Source of the DNA: an uncultured Eubacteriales bacterium | Lineage (GTDB): Bacteria; Bacillota; Clostridia; Lachnospirales; Lachnospiraceae | Assembly: GCA_900319795.1 (NCBI GenBank) | Contig: ONPU01000003.1 | Location: 99,924 to 163,923 of the forward strand | Direction: 5' to 3' | DNA: 64,000 nt | Shown: one piece after another, positions 41,866 to 50,802 of the stretch | Layout of the letters: every line of letters begins with the position of its first letter | Position numbering within the stretch: the stretch's first letter is position 1 | Made by a program: the position numbers and the translations under genes | Notes under the pieces: generated by a model | Told to the model about the DNA's origin: nothing | The model's input: the letters and a program-made list of their open reading frames with translations, nothing else | Database searches by the model: none

Positions 41866-42495
41866 ATGGGCAAACTGACGATTATGGATCATCCGTTAAT
41901 CAAGCACAAGATCGGTATCATCCGTGATGAGAATACCGGTACAAAGGAATTCAGAGAGATGATTTCCGAAATTGCGATGCTTGAGACCTACGAATCCACA
42001 AGAGATCTTGAGCTGGAGGACAGAGAGATCGAGACACCGGTCGCGCCGACAACGGTTCAGCGTCTGGCCGGCAAGAAACTCGCGATCGTTCCGATCCTTC
42101 GAGCGGGACTCGGAATGGTTTCGGGCATGCAGGCCCTGATTCCGTCTGCCAAGATCGGCCATATCGGCATGTATCGTGATCCCGAGACCATGCAGCCGGT
42201 GGAATATTACTGCAAGCTTCCGGCAGATATCGAAGAGCGGAACGTCTTCGTCGTCGATCCGATGCTGGCTACCGGCGGAAGCGCCTGCGACGCGATTGAC
42301 CAGCTGAAGAATCACGGCTGCAAAAATATCCGTTTCCTCTGCATTATCGCGGCTCCGGAAGGCCTGAAAACTCTTCAGGAGAGACATCCTGACGTGGATA
42401 TTACGGTCGGCGCTCTGGATGAAAGACTGAATGAGCACGCATATATCGTGCCCGGTCTCGGAGATGCCGGAGACAGAATCTTCGGTACGAAATAA
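41866..42495 (+). CDS. upp: Uracil phosphoribosyltransferase
   Basis: A 209-residue enzyme of normal length. The PRPP-binding loop reads [10 protein letters not shown] and the uracil-binding end is [26 protein letters not shown] is the usual start. It makes UMP from uracil and PRPP, the main uracil salvage step. AAGGAGGAATGACTT precedes the ATG. The dCMP deaminase gene follows after 24 bases, so the pair forms a small pyrimidine unit. Confidence 0.97.
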   Translation: MGKLTIMDHPLIKHKIGIIRDENTGTKEFREMISEIAMLETYESTRDLELEDREIETPVAPTTVQRLAGKKLAIVPILRAGLGMVSGMQALIPSAKIGHIGMYRDPETMQPVEYYCKLPADIEERNVFVVDPMLATGGSACDAIDQLKNHGCKNIRFLCIIAAPEGLKTLQERHPDVDITVGALDERLNEHAYIVPGLGDAGDRIFGTK

Positions 42496-42519
42496 CGCCG
42501 TTTTTCAGGAGCAGGATCA

Positions 42520-43005
42520 ATGAGTGACAAAAGAGAGGATTACCTCAGCTGGGATGAGTACTTCATGGCCGTTGCCGTACTGGCGGGTATGAGATCCAAG
42601 GATCCGAATACACAGGTCGGAGCCTGTATCGTCAGCGAAAACAACAGGATTCTCAGCATGGGATACAACGGATTTCCGAACGGTGTGTCGGATGACGAAT
42701 TCCCATGGTGCCGGGAAGGCGAACCGCTGAACAATAAGTACTTTTATTCCACCCACAGCGAGCTGAACGCGATTCTGAATTACCGCGGCGGTTCCCTGGA
42801 AGGAGCGAAGCTCTATGTGACACTGTTTCCGTGCAACGAATGCGCGAAAGCGATCATTCAGGCGGGAATCCGGACAGTCGTCTATGACTGTGACAAATAT
42901 TCGCTGACTCCTTCCGTCATCGCTTCAAAGAAGATGTTTGACGCGGCCGGGGTCCGGTATTATCAGTACCAGCGCAGCGGCAGAGTCGTGGATATTGAGC
43001 TGTAA
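42520..43005 (+). CDS. dCMP deaminase (ComEB/Dcd family)
   Basis: A 161-residue zinc deaminase. Zinc ligands and the catalytic Glu are in STHSELNAIL (His-x-Glu) and PCNEC (two Cys); an extra N-terminal segment GACIVSENNRILSMGYNGFP is typical of dCMP deaminases. It converts dCMP to dUMP, feeding dTMP synthesis, which fits the neighbouring upp and the tmk gene further along. It could also be named comEB, but no competence genes adjoin it. Confidence 0.93.
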   Translation: MSDKREDYLSWDEYFMAVAVLAGMRSKDPNTQVGACIVSENNRILSMGYNGFPNGVSDDEFPWCREGEPLNNKYFYSTHSELNAILNYRGGSLEGAKLYVTLFPCNECAKAIIQAGIRTVVYDCDKYSLTPSVIASKKMFDAAGVRYYQYQRSGRVVDIEL

Positions 43006-43047
43006 TTGTTTTGAAAATAAATTGTGAGATAGGAGAAGAGCAGCAGT

Positions 43048-44496
43048 ATGGCTAAAGACGGGAAACTTGTGGAATCCATTACATCCAGAGAAACGGATTT
43101 CGCGCAGTGGTATACGGACGTTGTGAAGAAAGCGGAACTGACCGGATATACTTCGGTGAAGGGATGTATGGTCCTGAAACCGGCGGGATACGCGATCTGG
43201 GAGAATATCCAGAAGGAGCTGGACAAGCGTTTTAAAGAGACGGGAGTACAGAATGTCTATCTTCCGATGCTGATTCCGGAGTCGCTTCTGAACATCGAGA
43301 AGGACCATGTCGAAGGCTTCGCGCCCGAAACAGCATGGGTGACACAGGGAGGCAGCCAGCCTCTGCAGGAGAGGATGTGCATCAGACCGACGTCCGAGAC
43401 GCTGTTCTGCGATCTGTATTCCAAAGACATTCAGTCCTACAGGGATCTGCCGCGCCTCTATAACCAGTGGTGCTCGGTTCTTCGCTGGGAAAAGACAACG
43501 AGACCGTTCCTTCGCTCCAGAGAGTTCCTGTGGCAGGAAGGCCATACGGCTCATGCCACGGCGGAGGAAGCGGAAGAGCGCACCATTCAGATGCTGAACG
43601 TCTACGCTGATTTCGCGGAAGAAGTTCTCGCGATTCCGGTGATCCGCGGACAGAAGACCGACAAGGAGAAATTTGCCGGCGCGGAATCCACTTATACCAT
43701 CGAAGCCATGATGCATGACGGCCAGGCTCTTCAGTCGGGAACCAGCCACAATTTCGGAGACGGCTTCGCGAAGGCATTTGACATCACCTATACGGATAAG
43801 GACAACACGCTGAAATATGTCCATCAGACCTCCTGGGGCATGACGACACGTATGATCGGCGCGATCATTATGGTGCACGGCGATGATGACGGACTGGTTC
43901 TTCCGCCCAGAATCGCGCCGACACAGTGCGTCATTATCCCGATCCGCCAGAAAGCGGAAGGTGTTCTTGAAGCCGCTGAAAAGATGGCGAAGGCACTGGA
44001 AGCGAACGGCATCCGCGTAAAGCTGGATGATTCCGATCGTTCACCGGGATGGAAATTCGCGGATCAGGAGATGCGCGGCTTCCCGATGCGAATCGAACTG
44101 GGACCGAAGGATCTCGAAAACGGACAGTGCGTCCTTGTTCGAAGAGACACAAGAGAAAAGATCGTATGCCCGATCGAAGAAGCAGGCGCAAAGTCTGCCG
44201 AGCTCCTCAATCAGATCCAGAAAGACCTGCTTGAACGGGCCCGCGAATTCCGTGATTCTCATACGTACGAAGCGTTTGATTACGAGACATTCTGCAAAAC
44301 CGTGGAGGAAAAACCCGGCTTTATCAAGGCCTACTGGTGCGGAGACCGTGCCTGCGAGGACAAGATCAAGGAAGATACACGCGCGACTTCCCGCTGCTAT
44401 CCGCTGGGAGACAAGGGCAACGCTCCGGAAGGCGCCACATGCATCTGCTGCGGGAAACCGGCGGCAAAGCTGATCTACTGGGGCAGAGCGTATTGA
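43048..44496 (+). CDS. proS: Prolyl-tRNA synthetase, type 3 (archaeal/eukaryotic-like)
   Basis: A 482-residue class II synthetase that lacks the bacterial editing insertion and has instead the C-terminal zinc-binding-type domain ([13 protein letters not shown] and [10 protein letters not shown] cysteines). Class II motifs include RPTSETLFC and [20 protein letters not shown]. This ProRS type is common in Clostridia and Mollicutes. Without the insertion, clearance of Ala-tRNA-Pro would need a separate editing protein; none is visible in the window. AGGAG lies twelve bases ahead of the ATG. Confidence 0.95.
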   Translation: MAKDGKLVESITSRETDFAQWYTDVVKKAELTGYTSVKGCMVLKPAGYAIWENIQKELDKRFKETGVQNVYLPMLIPESLLNIEKDHVEGFAPETAWVTQGGSQPLQERMCIRPTSETLFCDLYSKDIQSYRDLPRLYNQWCSVLRWEKTTRPFLRSREFLWQEGHTAHATAEEAEERTIQMLNVYADFAEEVLAIPVIRGQKTDKEKFAGAESTYTIEAMMHDGQALQSGTSHNFGDGFAKAFDITYTDKDNTLKYVHQTSWGMTTRMIGAIIMVHGDDDGLVLPPRIAPTQCVIIPIRQKAEGVLEAAEKMAKALEANGIRVKLDDSDRSPGWKFADQEMRGFPMRIELGPKDLENGQCVLVRRDTREKIVCPIEEAGAKSAELLNQIQKDLLERAREFRDSHTYEAFDYETFCKTVEEKPGFIKAYWCGDRACEDKIKEDTRATSRCYPLGDKGNAPEGATCICCGKPAAKLIYWGRAY

Positions 44497-44530
44497 GATT
44501 TGCCGGAATGAGGGAGAGATCATTTCCGAG

Positions 44531-45862
44531 ATGAGACTAAAGATACCGTCAAAAGTAGAATATATATTGAGTATTTTGGAACGGCATGGGTTTGAAGCCT
44601 ATGCCGTTGGCGGCTGTGTAAGGGATTCTGTTCTGGCCAGGGAGCCGAACGACTGGGATATCACGACCTCGGCCAGACCGGAACAGGTGAAGGAGTGCTT
44701 CCGGAGAACGGTTGATACCGGCCTTAAGCACGGAACCGTGACAGTGATGCTTCAGGAAGATGCCTTCGAAGTGACCACGTTCCGTATCGACGGCGAGTAC
44801 AGCGACGGCAGGCATCCGGACAGTGTGGAGTTTACGCCTCTCCTCTCCGAGGACCTGAGGAGGCGCGACTTTACGATCAACGCGATGGCCTATAACGAAA
44901 GGGAAGGGCTCGTCGACCTGTTCGGTGGAATGCAGGACCTGCAGCGGAAAATGGTCCGCTGTGTCGGAGACCCGGACGCGCGCTTTAATGAGGATGCCCT
45001 CAGGGTCATGAGGGCGGTTCGCTTCGCGGCCCAGCTTGGGTTCAGGATCGAGCCGGCTACACGCGATTCCGCGGGACGTCACGCGCCCGAAATGAGAAAA
45101 ATCAGTGAGGAGCGCATCAGGACCGAACTTTTAAAACTGATCGCCTCTCCCCATCCGGAGATGTTCGGCGAGCTCCATGAGCTGGGAATTACGGACGTGA
45201 TCCTGCCCGAATTCAACCGGATGATGGAGACGGAGCAGAATACGCCTCACCATATGTGGAATGTGGGAATGCATACGATCAAAGCCATGTGTGAGATTCC
45301 CGCGGATCCCGTTCTTCGGATGACGATGCTCCTGCACGATGTCGGAAAGCCCGATGCGCGGTGGACCGATTCGCGCGGAAGAGATCATTTTAAAGGACAT
45401 GCGGAGATCGGAGCGAAGATGGCGGACGGCATTTTGCGAAGGCTGAAGTTCGACAATCTGAGCAGAAAGCGGATTGTCAATCTGGTCCGTTGGCATGACT
45501 TAAGGCCCGAGCCCAACGAGGTGGAGGTCCGCCATGCGATGTACGCTGTGGGGCCGGAAGCGTTTGAGGATTACCTGGCGGTTCAGTGGGCCGACAATAT
45601 GGCGAAGAGCGAATATAAGAGGGCACAGAAGCTCGACCGGATCAACCGGGTCTACGAGGTTTACCGCATGATCTGTGCCAGAGGGGATTGTCTTTCCATC
45701 AGGGATCTGGCGATTGACGGAGAGGATATCCTCGCGCTCGGCGCCCGCGGACGGGAAGTCGGCGAGATGCTGGAAATGTGCCTTCACGCCGTGCTGGACC
45801 GGCCGGATCTCAATGAGCAAAATACCCTTAAAATGCTTGTAAAAAAAGAATTGCACCTGTAA
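44531..45862 (+). CDS. cca: CCA tRNA nucleotidyltransferase with HD domain
   Basis: A 443-residue protein of the class II nucleotidyltransferase family: GGCVRD and DWDITTSA bind nucleotide and metal, RRDFTINAMAYN follows, and a C-terminal HD domain with LLHDVGKPDAR and KGHAEIG lies from about residue 240. It adds or repairs the 3' CCA of tRNA. The HD domain may have phosphohydrolase activity. It lies 34 bases after proS, making a tRNA-function pair. Confidence 0.93.
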   Translation: MRLKIPSKVEYILSILERHGFEAYAVGGCVRDSVLAREPNDWDITTSARPEQVKECFRRTVDTGLKHGTVTVMLQEDAFEVTTFRIDGEYSDGRHPDSVEFTPLLSEDLRRRDFTINAMAYNEREGLVDLFGGMQDLQRKMVRCVGDPDARFNEDALRVMRAVRFAAQLGFRIEPATRDSAGRHAPEMRKISEERIRTELLKLIASPHPEMFGELHELGITDVILPEFNRMMETEQNTPHHMWNVGMHTIKAMCEIPADPVLRMTMLLHDVGKPDARWTDSRGRDHFKGHAEIGAKMADGILRRLKFDNLSRKRIVNLVRWHDLRPEPNEVEVRHAMYAVGPEAFEDYLAVQWADNMAKSEYKRAQKLDRINRVYEVYRMICARGDCLSIRDLAIDGEDILALGARGREVGEMLEMCLHAVLDRPDLNEQNTLKMLVKKELHL

Positions 45863-45866
45863 TTCC

Positions 45867-45895
45867 TTGACATGGATTCCCACGTAGGTTATAAC
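45867..45895 (+). promoter_or_regulatory. Promoter of the hup-rqcP unit
   Basis: TTGACA (45867-45872), 17 bases, TATAAC (45890-45895), a near-consensus promoter with a leader of about 85 bases before hup. Confidence 0.85.
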
Positions 45896-45985
45896 ATAAA
45901 GGTGACTGCTGTTTATAAAAAATACTGATTCCTAAACAAGCAGCAGAGATCAGAATTCCATACGAAAACATTTAGGAGGTTTATC

Positions 45986-46258
45986 ATGAACAAAGTCGAA
46001 TTATCCGCAGCAATCGCCGAAAAGGCCGGTATTTCCAAGAAAGACGCTGATGCTGCAGTGAAGGCATTTGTCGATGTTGTAACAGAAGAACTGAAAAAGG
46101 GCGGCAAGGTTCAGCTTGTCGGATTCGGCACTTTCGAAACTTCTGAAAGAGCTGCCCGTGAAGGCAGAAATCCGCAGACCGGCGAGACCATGACAATCGC
46201 GGCCTCCAAGGCTCCGAAGTTCAAGGCCGGCAAGGCTCTGAAGGATGCTGTGAACTGA
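45986..46258 (+). CDS. hup: HU-family DNA-binding protein
   Basis: A 90-residue histone-like protein with the standard start [15 protein letters not shown] and the DNA-binding arm around [20 protein letters not shown]. Dimers bend and compact DNA. The ribosome site TTAGGAGGTTT is near perfect and codons are biased, so it is highly expressed. It is followed after seven bases by rqcP, a pairing seen in many Firmicutes. Confidence 0.97.
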   Translation: MNKVELSAAIAEKAGISKKDADAAVKAFVDVVTEELKKGGKVQLVGFGTFETSERAAREGRNPQTGETMTIAASKAPKFKAGKALKDAVN

Positions 46259-46265
46259 TCTTTCA

Positions 46266-46508
46266 ATGAGACTGGACAAATATCTGAAAGTATCGAGGCT
46301 GGTCAAACGTCGCACGGTTGCCAACGAGGCCTGTGACGCCGGTAGAGTCATCGTGAATGGCAAAGCGGCCAGGGCATCTTACGAAGTCAAGTGCGGCGAC
46401 GTGATCGAGATTCATTTCGGTGCCAGAGATGTCAAAGTGGAGGTTCTTGAAATCACGGAGACATCGAAAAAAGACGAGGCGGCCGGGATGTACCGATATC
46501 TTTCATAA
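46266..46508 (+). CDS. rqcP: S4-domain RNA-binding protein RqcP
   Basis: An 80-residue protein that is essentially one S4 domain (MRLDKYLKVSRLVKRRTVAN, then GRVIVNGKAARASYEVKCGD). Its gene neighbour hup identifies it as the YabO/RqcP type rather than the heat-shock protein Hsp15. RqcP works with RqcH at stalled 50S subunits to add alanine tails to nascent peptides. The ribosome site is weak, so translation may be coupled to hup. Confidence 0.88.
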   Translation: MRLDKYLKVSRLVKRRTVANEACDAGRVIVNGKAARASYEVKCGDVIEIHFGARDVKVEVLEITETSKKDEAAGMYRYLS

Positions 46509-46520
46509 TTGAATTCATAA

Positions 46521-46552
46521 AAAAACGGATCCGTTTTCAGGATCCGTTTTTT
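46521..46552. terminator. Bidirectional terminator between rqcP and pgm
   Basis: AAAAACGGATCC (46521-46532) pairs with GGATCCGTTTTT (46540-46551) around seven bases, with T runs on the 3' side of both strands; it ends both converging units. Confidence 0.92.
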
Positions 46553-46596
46553 GTGCTTTTTATGGAAATGTTTACCTGCGGCATACCCGCGTGTCT

Positions 46597-48279
46597 TTAT
46601 TTGAAAAGCGGTGCCAACGCTGCTGCCAGAAGCTCTTTGACTTTTCCGGCCGCGTCCTGGGTTTTTCCGAGGGTCGTGAAATAGGTTTTGATCTTCGGTT
46701 CCGTTCCGGACGGACGGACAACGACTGTAGAGCCGTCTTCCAGTGTGTAAATGAGGACATTGGCCTTCGGAAGACCGGTTTCTTCCGGCTTGCTGTAGTC
46801 CACGACTTTGACAACTTTTTTGCCCGCGAATTCTGTCGGCGGAGTGGTCCTTAAGTCGGCCATGATGCCGGACATCTTGTCCATACCCGTAAGGCCCGGG
46901 AATTCGAAGCTGTCGACCTTGTTGAGATAGACGCCGTACTCTTCGTAGATTTCCGTCAGTCTCTGCTTGATGGAAGAACCTTTTGATCTGTAGTAGGCAG
47001 CCATTTCACAGATCAGCATGGAGGCGACGACCGCGTCCTTGTCACGGACATAGGAACCTGCCAGGTAGCCGTAGCTCTCTTCGAAACCGAAGATAAAGCG
47101 CTCAACTTCGCCTGCGGCTTCAAGCTGGGCAATCTGGTCGCCGATCCATTTGAAACCGGTAAGCGTATGACGAAGTTCAACACCGTAGTGTTCGGCAACT
47201 TTGTCTGCAAGCGGAGTGGAAACGATGGATTTTACAGCAACGGGATTCTCCGGCATTGTGCCCTTTTCAATCCTTCCGGCGCAGATATAGTCGAGAAGGA
47301 GAACGCCCATCTCATTTCCGGAAACAAGCTCATAGGAGCCGTCCGGGCACTTCATCGCGATGCCGACACGGTCAGCGTCGGGGTCTGTCGCGAGCATCAG
47401 GTCCGCGCCGACTTCTTTTGCCAGTTCAAGGCCTTTTTCAAGAGCAGCGAAGATTTCCGGATTCGGATAGGAGCAGGTTGTGAAATAGCCGTTCGGATAT
47501 TCCTGTTCCGGAACGATTGTGACGTCCGTAATGCCGATGTCTTTGAGAACACGGGTAACGGGGACAAGACCGGTGCCGTTCAGCGGGGAATAGACCAGCT
47601 TGAGGCCGGCGTCTTTCGCAAGGCCCGGACGTACCTGTCTGGATTCGATTGCCTCATAGAACGCTTCCTTGCAGTCATCGCCGACAAAACGGATCAGTCC
47701 CTTTTCAACGCCTTCCGCGAAGGACATGTATTTCGCGCCTTCCAGGATGTCTGTTTTCTGAATGGCTTCGTATACGATGGCAGCGGCGTCATCCGTCATC
47801 TGGCAGCCGTCGGGACCGTAAGCCTTATAGCCGTTGTACTGTGCCGGATTGTGGGAAGCAGTGACCATGATGCCGGCATTGCATTTGTAATATCTTGTCG
47901 CGAAGGAAAGAGCCGGAACAGGCATCAGCTCATCGTAGATCCGGACGTTGATGCCGTTGGCGGCCAGAACGCCGGCAGCGTCTTTCGCGAAGGTGTAGCC
48001 CTTCAGACGGCTGTCATAGCTGATCGCTACTGTCTGGTTGCCGCCCTGAGTCTTGACCCAGTCAGCGATGCCCTGAGTGGCCTGACGGACGACCCAGATA
48101 TTCATCCTGTTTGTTCCTGCGCCTAAAGTGCCGCGGAGGCCCGCCGTACCGAACTGAAGAGAAACGGCAAAGCGGTCTTTGATGGCGTCGTCATCATCAG
48201 CGATCTTAAGAAGTTCGGTTTTCAGATCACAGTCCAGAAGATCTTTTTCGAGCCAGCGCTGATACATTTCTTTGTACAT
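46597..48279 (-). CDS. pgcA: Phospho-sugar mutase (phosphoglucomutase/phosphomannomutase)
   Basis: A 560-residue alpha-D-phosphohexomutase. The phosphorylated serine is Ser142 in VTASHNPAQYNGYK; the metal loop ATDPDADRVG, the sugar loop GFEESYGYL and the phosphate-binding RPSGTEPKIK are all present. Length and motifs match the PgcA type that interconverts glucose 1- and 6-phosphate, with mannose activity possible. The ATG at 48279 is preferred because AAAGGAGGTTCTCCC precedes it; an earlier in-frame start at 48309 has no ribosome site. Confidence 0.94.
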   Translation of the reverse strand: MYKEMYQRWLEKDLLDCDLKTELLKIADDDDAIKDRFAVSLQFGTAGLRGTLGAGTNRMNIWVVRQATQGIADWVKTQGGNQTVAISYDSRLKGYTFAKDAAGVLAANGINVRIYDELMPVPALSFATRYYKCNAGIMVTASHNPAQYNGYKAYGPDGCQMTDDAAAIVYEAIQKTDILEGAKYMSFAEGVEKGLIRFVGDDCKEAFYEAIESRQVRPGLAKDAGLKLVYSPLNGTGLVPVTRVLKDIGITDVTIVPEQEYPNGYFTTCSYPNPEIFAALEKGLELAKEVGADLMLATDPDADRVGIAMKCPDGSYELVSGNEMGVLLLDYICAGRIEKGTMPENPVAVKSIVSTPLADKVAEHYGVELRHTLTGFKWIGDQIAQLEAAGEVERFIFGFEESYGYLAGSYVRDKDAVVASMLICEMAAYYRSKGSSIKQRLTEIYEEYGVYLNKVDSFEFPGLTGMDKMSGIMADLRTTPPTEFAGKKVVKVVDYSKPEETGLPKANVLIYTLEDGSTVVVRPSGTEPKIKTYFTTLGKTQDAAGKVKELLAAALAPLFK

Positions 48280-48340
48280 GGGAGAACCTCCTTTTACTAC
48301 GCTGCTCATTACGCAGCTTATTGTTCGAAACCTTTCGTTT

Positions 48341-48370
48341 ATTATAGAACACGGGGCGATTAAGGGTCAA
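48341..48370 (-). promoter_or_regulatory. Promoter of pgcA
   Basis: On the minus strand TTGACC (48370-48365), 18 bases, TATAAT (48346-48341). Confidence 0.75.
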
Positions 48371-48432
48371 TCTTATAGCACAGAGAAGTGTCGGCAAATA
48401 TTGAGAAAGGACACAAAGAGTTCACAAAATTA

Positions 48433-48459
48433 TTAGCACTCAACTCTTGACAGTGCTAA
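48433..48459 (+). promoter_or_regulatory. CIRCE operator (HrcA binding site)
   Basis: TTAGCACTC, nine bases, CAGTGCTAA: the consensus inverted repeat with a single mismatch (C for G) in the right arm. It overlaps the -35 box of the hsp20 promoter, so bound HrcA would block RNA polymerase until heat stress. Confidence 0.93.
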
Positions 48460-48475
48460 CAACTGGTGGTATAAC
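48447..48475 (+). promoter_or_regulatory. Promoter of hsp20
   Basis: TTGACA (48447-48452), 17 bases, TATAAC (48470-48475), overlapping the CIRCE right arm. Confidence 0.9.
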
Positions 48476-48545
48476 AGGTTCAGAACGAAGGAAGTTCTAC
48501 TAAACAAGCAAGATTCAATACATTCAATATAAGGAGGTATTAACC

Positions 48546-48980
48546 ATGTTAGTTCCCAGTTTATTTACAGACAATTTTGTAAACGACTTTTTCAATGACG
48601 CGTTTGATCGTACACCGGCGATGTTCAAAGCCAGCGGCAGCTCCATCATGAGCGCGGACATCAAAGAATATAAAGACCACTATGAACTCGGCCTTGAACT
48701 TCCGGGCTACAAGAAGGAAGATGTAACAGCTTCCCTGAAGGACGGATATCTGACCATTGAAGCCAAGAGAGAAGACAAGAATGACAGCGAGGATGAGGAG
48801 GCAAAATACATCCGCCGCGAGCGGTTCATCGGCACACTGACCAGATCCTTCTATATCGGCGAGGATGTCAAGCAGGAAGACATTAAGGCGAAATTCGCCA
48901 ATGGCGTGCTGGATATCTGCATTCCGAAGGTTGAGTATAAGCCGGAGATTGAAACTGCGAAAAATATCTCGATCGAATAA
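48546..48980 (+). CDS. Small heat-shock protein Hsp20 (alpha-crystallin family)
   Basis: A 144-residue chaperone. The N-terminal arm MLVPSLFTDNFVNDFFND leads into the alpha-crystallin domain (about residues 35-130: YELGLELPGYKKEDV to FANGVLDICIPK), ending in the IPKVE-type tail used for oligomer contacts. It holds unfolding proteins during stress without ATP. Control by HrcA is strongly indicated by the CIRCE site in its promoter; hsp20 genes are CIRCE-controlled in only some Firmicutes. AAGGAGGTATTAACC precedes the ATG, and a terminator follows. Confidence 0.96.
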   Translation: MLVPSLFTDNFVNDFFNDAFDRTPAMFKASGSSIMSADIKEYKDHYELGLELPGYKKEDVTASLKDGYLTIEAKREDKNDSEDEEAKYIRRERFIGTLTRSFYIGEDVKQEDIKAKFANGVLDICIPKVEYKPEIETAKNISIE

Positions 48981-49009
48981 ATTCGAATTTTCTACTCCTT
49001 CCGTTTTGT

Positions 49010-49037
49010 CCCCCGGGGTATTCCCGGGGGTGTTTTT
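49010..49037 (+). terminator. Terminator of hsp20
   Basis: CCCCCGGG (49010-49017) and CCCGGGGG (49023-49030) pair around five bases and are followed by TGTTTTT. Confidence 0.92.
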
Positions 49038-49082
49038 ATGTTATGATTGTGTGCGGTGCAGAAAGACGACTCTGGGATAATC

Positions 49083-49263
49083 GTATAAACAATTCAGACG
49101 GCTTCCGCGTGAAAGAACTTCTAAGCTCCCCGAAAATTGCTAAAAGCGTTCGAAAAAATCCCAAACTCGCTGCGCTTAAGTGGGTGTGATTTTTTCGAAC
49201 AACACAATTTCCGGCGAGCTAAGAAGTACTAATCACTTGTGCAGATGTCTAAATTGTTTATAC
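49083..49263. repeat. 181-bp long-palindrome element, MITE-like
   Basis: The element folds on itself along nearly its full length. Outer arms 49083-49099 and 49247-49263 match at 16 of 17 positions; middle arms 49117-49139 and 49205-49227 at 20 of 23; inner arms 49148-49160 and 49188-49200 perfectly over 13. It encodes no protein. Size and terminal inverted repeats suit a non-autonomous transposable element, though clear target duplications are not visible. A long hairpin RNA is the other reading. Confidence 0.7.
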
Positions 49264-49367
49264 AATGATCTTCAGTGGTTCTTTAAGCAGGCATATCATT
49301 CAACCATACCGGAAGATATTTATGCGCGCAGAAAGAAGATAAAAGAAAAACAGGTGAGGTGGAACAA

Positions 49368-50000
49368 ATGAACGGAAAACGAGGCGCGTTCGTTGCTTTT
49401 GAAGGCATCGACGGGAGCGGCAAAGGAACTCAGATCAGTCTTCTAAAGAAAAGGCTGGAAGCTGAGGGCTATCCGATATACAAGACCCGTGAGCCCAACG
49501 ACTCCCCGTTCGGCGATTTGATTCACCAGGTGATGATCGGGCGCGTCAAAACGACCAATGACGTCATCGCGGCCCTTTTCGCGGCGGACCGTCTGGATCA
49601 TATTCAGAATGATACAAACGGGCTTCTGATGTTCCTCAACCGGGGGGTCAACGTGATTTCGGACCGCTATTATTTCTCTTCCTACGCGTATCAGAGCGTG
49701 GACCTTCCGATGGACTGGATCATTTCCGCCAACAGCCTGGCCGCGGATCTTTTAAGACCCGACGCCACTTTGTTTATTGACGTCGATCCGGAAGTGACGA
49801 TGGCCCGCATCGAGAAGAACCGGATGACGAAGGAGCTCTTCGAGGACACGGAAAGACTCATCGAGACCAGGAAGCGCTATTTTGAAGCGTTTGAAAAGAT
49901 GAAGGACCGGGAGAACATCATCATCGTCGATGGTGACCGTGCTCCTGAGGAAGTGGCAAAGGACGTCTGGGAGAAGACAAAGGATCTCTTTGTTCGATGA
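49368..50000 (+). CDS. tmk: Thymidylate kinase
   Basis: A 210-residue kinase with the P-loop FEGIDGSGKGTQ (about residues 11-22), the thymidylate-binding REPNDSPFG, and SDRYYFSSYAYQ with the DRY-type motif. It phosphorylates dTMP to dTDP. The lid and P-loop variant differ from the E. coli type and look closer to longer archaeal-like TMKs. ATG 49368 is six bases after GAGGTG; GTG at 49359 overlaps that site and is less likely. The upstream 181-bp palindrome separates it from hsp20. Confidence 0.92.
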   Translation: MNGKRGAFVAFEGIDGSGKGTQISLLKKRLEAEGYPIYKTREPNDSPFGDLIHQVMIGRVKTTNDVIAALFAADRLDHIQNDTNGLLMFLNRGVNVISDRYYFSSYAYQSVDLPMDWIISANSLAADLLRPDATLFIDVDPEVTMARIEKNRMTKELFEDTERLIETRKRYFEAFEKMKDRENIIIVDGDRAPEEVAKDVWEKTKDLFVR

Positions 50001-50136
50001 GGAATGCGGCAGTATTACTGCTGCATTGCTGTTGAATTACTGCGTCAAGGGTTAATATTTCCCAAATCTTTTTCATAAAATTTGTATACTATTGCGCCTT
50101 GTTCAAAGGACTTTGAGAGACTATACTTATATGAAA

Positions 50137-50172
50137 TTCCTGAAAAAACTTTCAGGGATTTTTTTGTTTTTT
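50137..50172 (+). terminator. Terminator upstream of the Tad locus
   Basis: Arms 50137-50146 and 50151-50160 pair over about ten positions around AAAC and are followed by a long T-rich run. It probably ends the tmk transcript; no promoter for tadV is obvious between it and 50224. Confidence 0.8.
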
Positions 50173-50223
50173 CGGGGAAATAAACTGTCTGCCGAACTAT
50201 CGATGAATCAGGAGGTGGGTCTG

Positions 50224-50802
50224 GTGAGCTATACGGTTTTGGGCATACTTACAATTACACTCTGCGCGGCGGCCTCGGATCTGAGGGAAGGGAAGATCCC
50301 GAATGATCTTCTTCTTGCGGGAGCATTGGGAGGACTGATTTTAAGGAGCTGTGATGTCTATACAGAGCTTGCTCGGGAAGTGGGGCATGGAGGCAGTGCA
50401 GGAGCCTTGCTGATCCTCAAGGCTGCATGGGAGGGAGTGTTTCTGTGGGCAGCCGGATGCGCGGTTCCTTTTGCTGCCGGGTTTCTGCTGTTCCGGTTCG
50501 GGATGATGGGAGCGGGTGACAGCAAGCTGCTCGCGGTTGCGGGAGGGATGCTCGGCATTCGGGAACTGCCCGGGTTCCTCATGCTTGTGTTTGTTTCCGG
50601 AGGAGGCCTGTCTCTTCTTATGATGGCCGGCACCTGCGGCTTCCGGCCGAGATTCAGGAAGCTTGCGGCGTATGCGGGAAGGACGCTCAGAACAGGGGAG
50701 ATTACTTCGTACAGGAAGGGAGACAGTGAGGGACTGATTCATTTTTCAGTACCCGTACTGATGGCTGCGCTGCTCTACGCGGGAGGAATTCGGCTGATAT
50801 GA
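50224..50802 (+). CDS. tadV: Prepilin peptidase, TadV/CpaA type (A24)
   Basis: A 192-residue membrane peptidase with about six hydrophobic spans. The two catalytic aspartates are in AASDLREGKIPN and in GAGDSKLL, the GxGD motif. It lacks the N-terminal methylase domain of PilD, as Tad peptidases do, and cleaves Flp-type prepilins. GTG 50224 is chosen because GGAGG lies eight bases ahead; the upstream open frame crosses a terminator. It overlaps tadZ by four bases. It is the only prepilin peptidase in the window. Confidence 0.87.
   Translation: MSYTVLGILTITLCAAASDLREGKIPNDLLLAGALGGLILRSCDVYTELAREVGHGGSAGALLILKAAWEGVFLWAAGCAVPFAAGFLLFRFGMMGAGDSKLLAVAGGMLGIRELPGFLMLVFVSGGGLSLLMMAGTCGFRPRFRKLAAYAGRTLRTGEITSYRKGDSEGLIHFSVPVLMAALLYAGGIRLI

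Noticed and set aside
47167-48126. Plus-strand open frame of 319 codons inside pgcA
   Set aside because: The minus strand carries all phosphohexomutase motifs; the plus frame is antisense noise.
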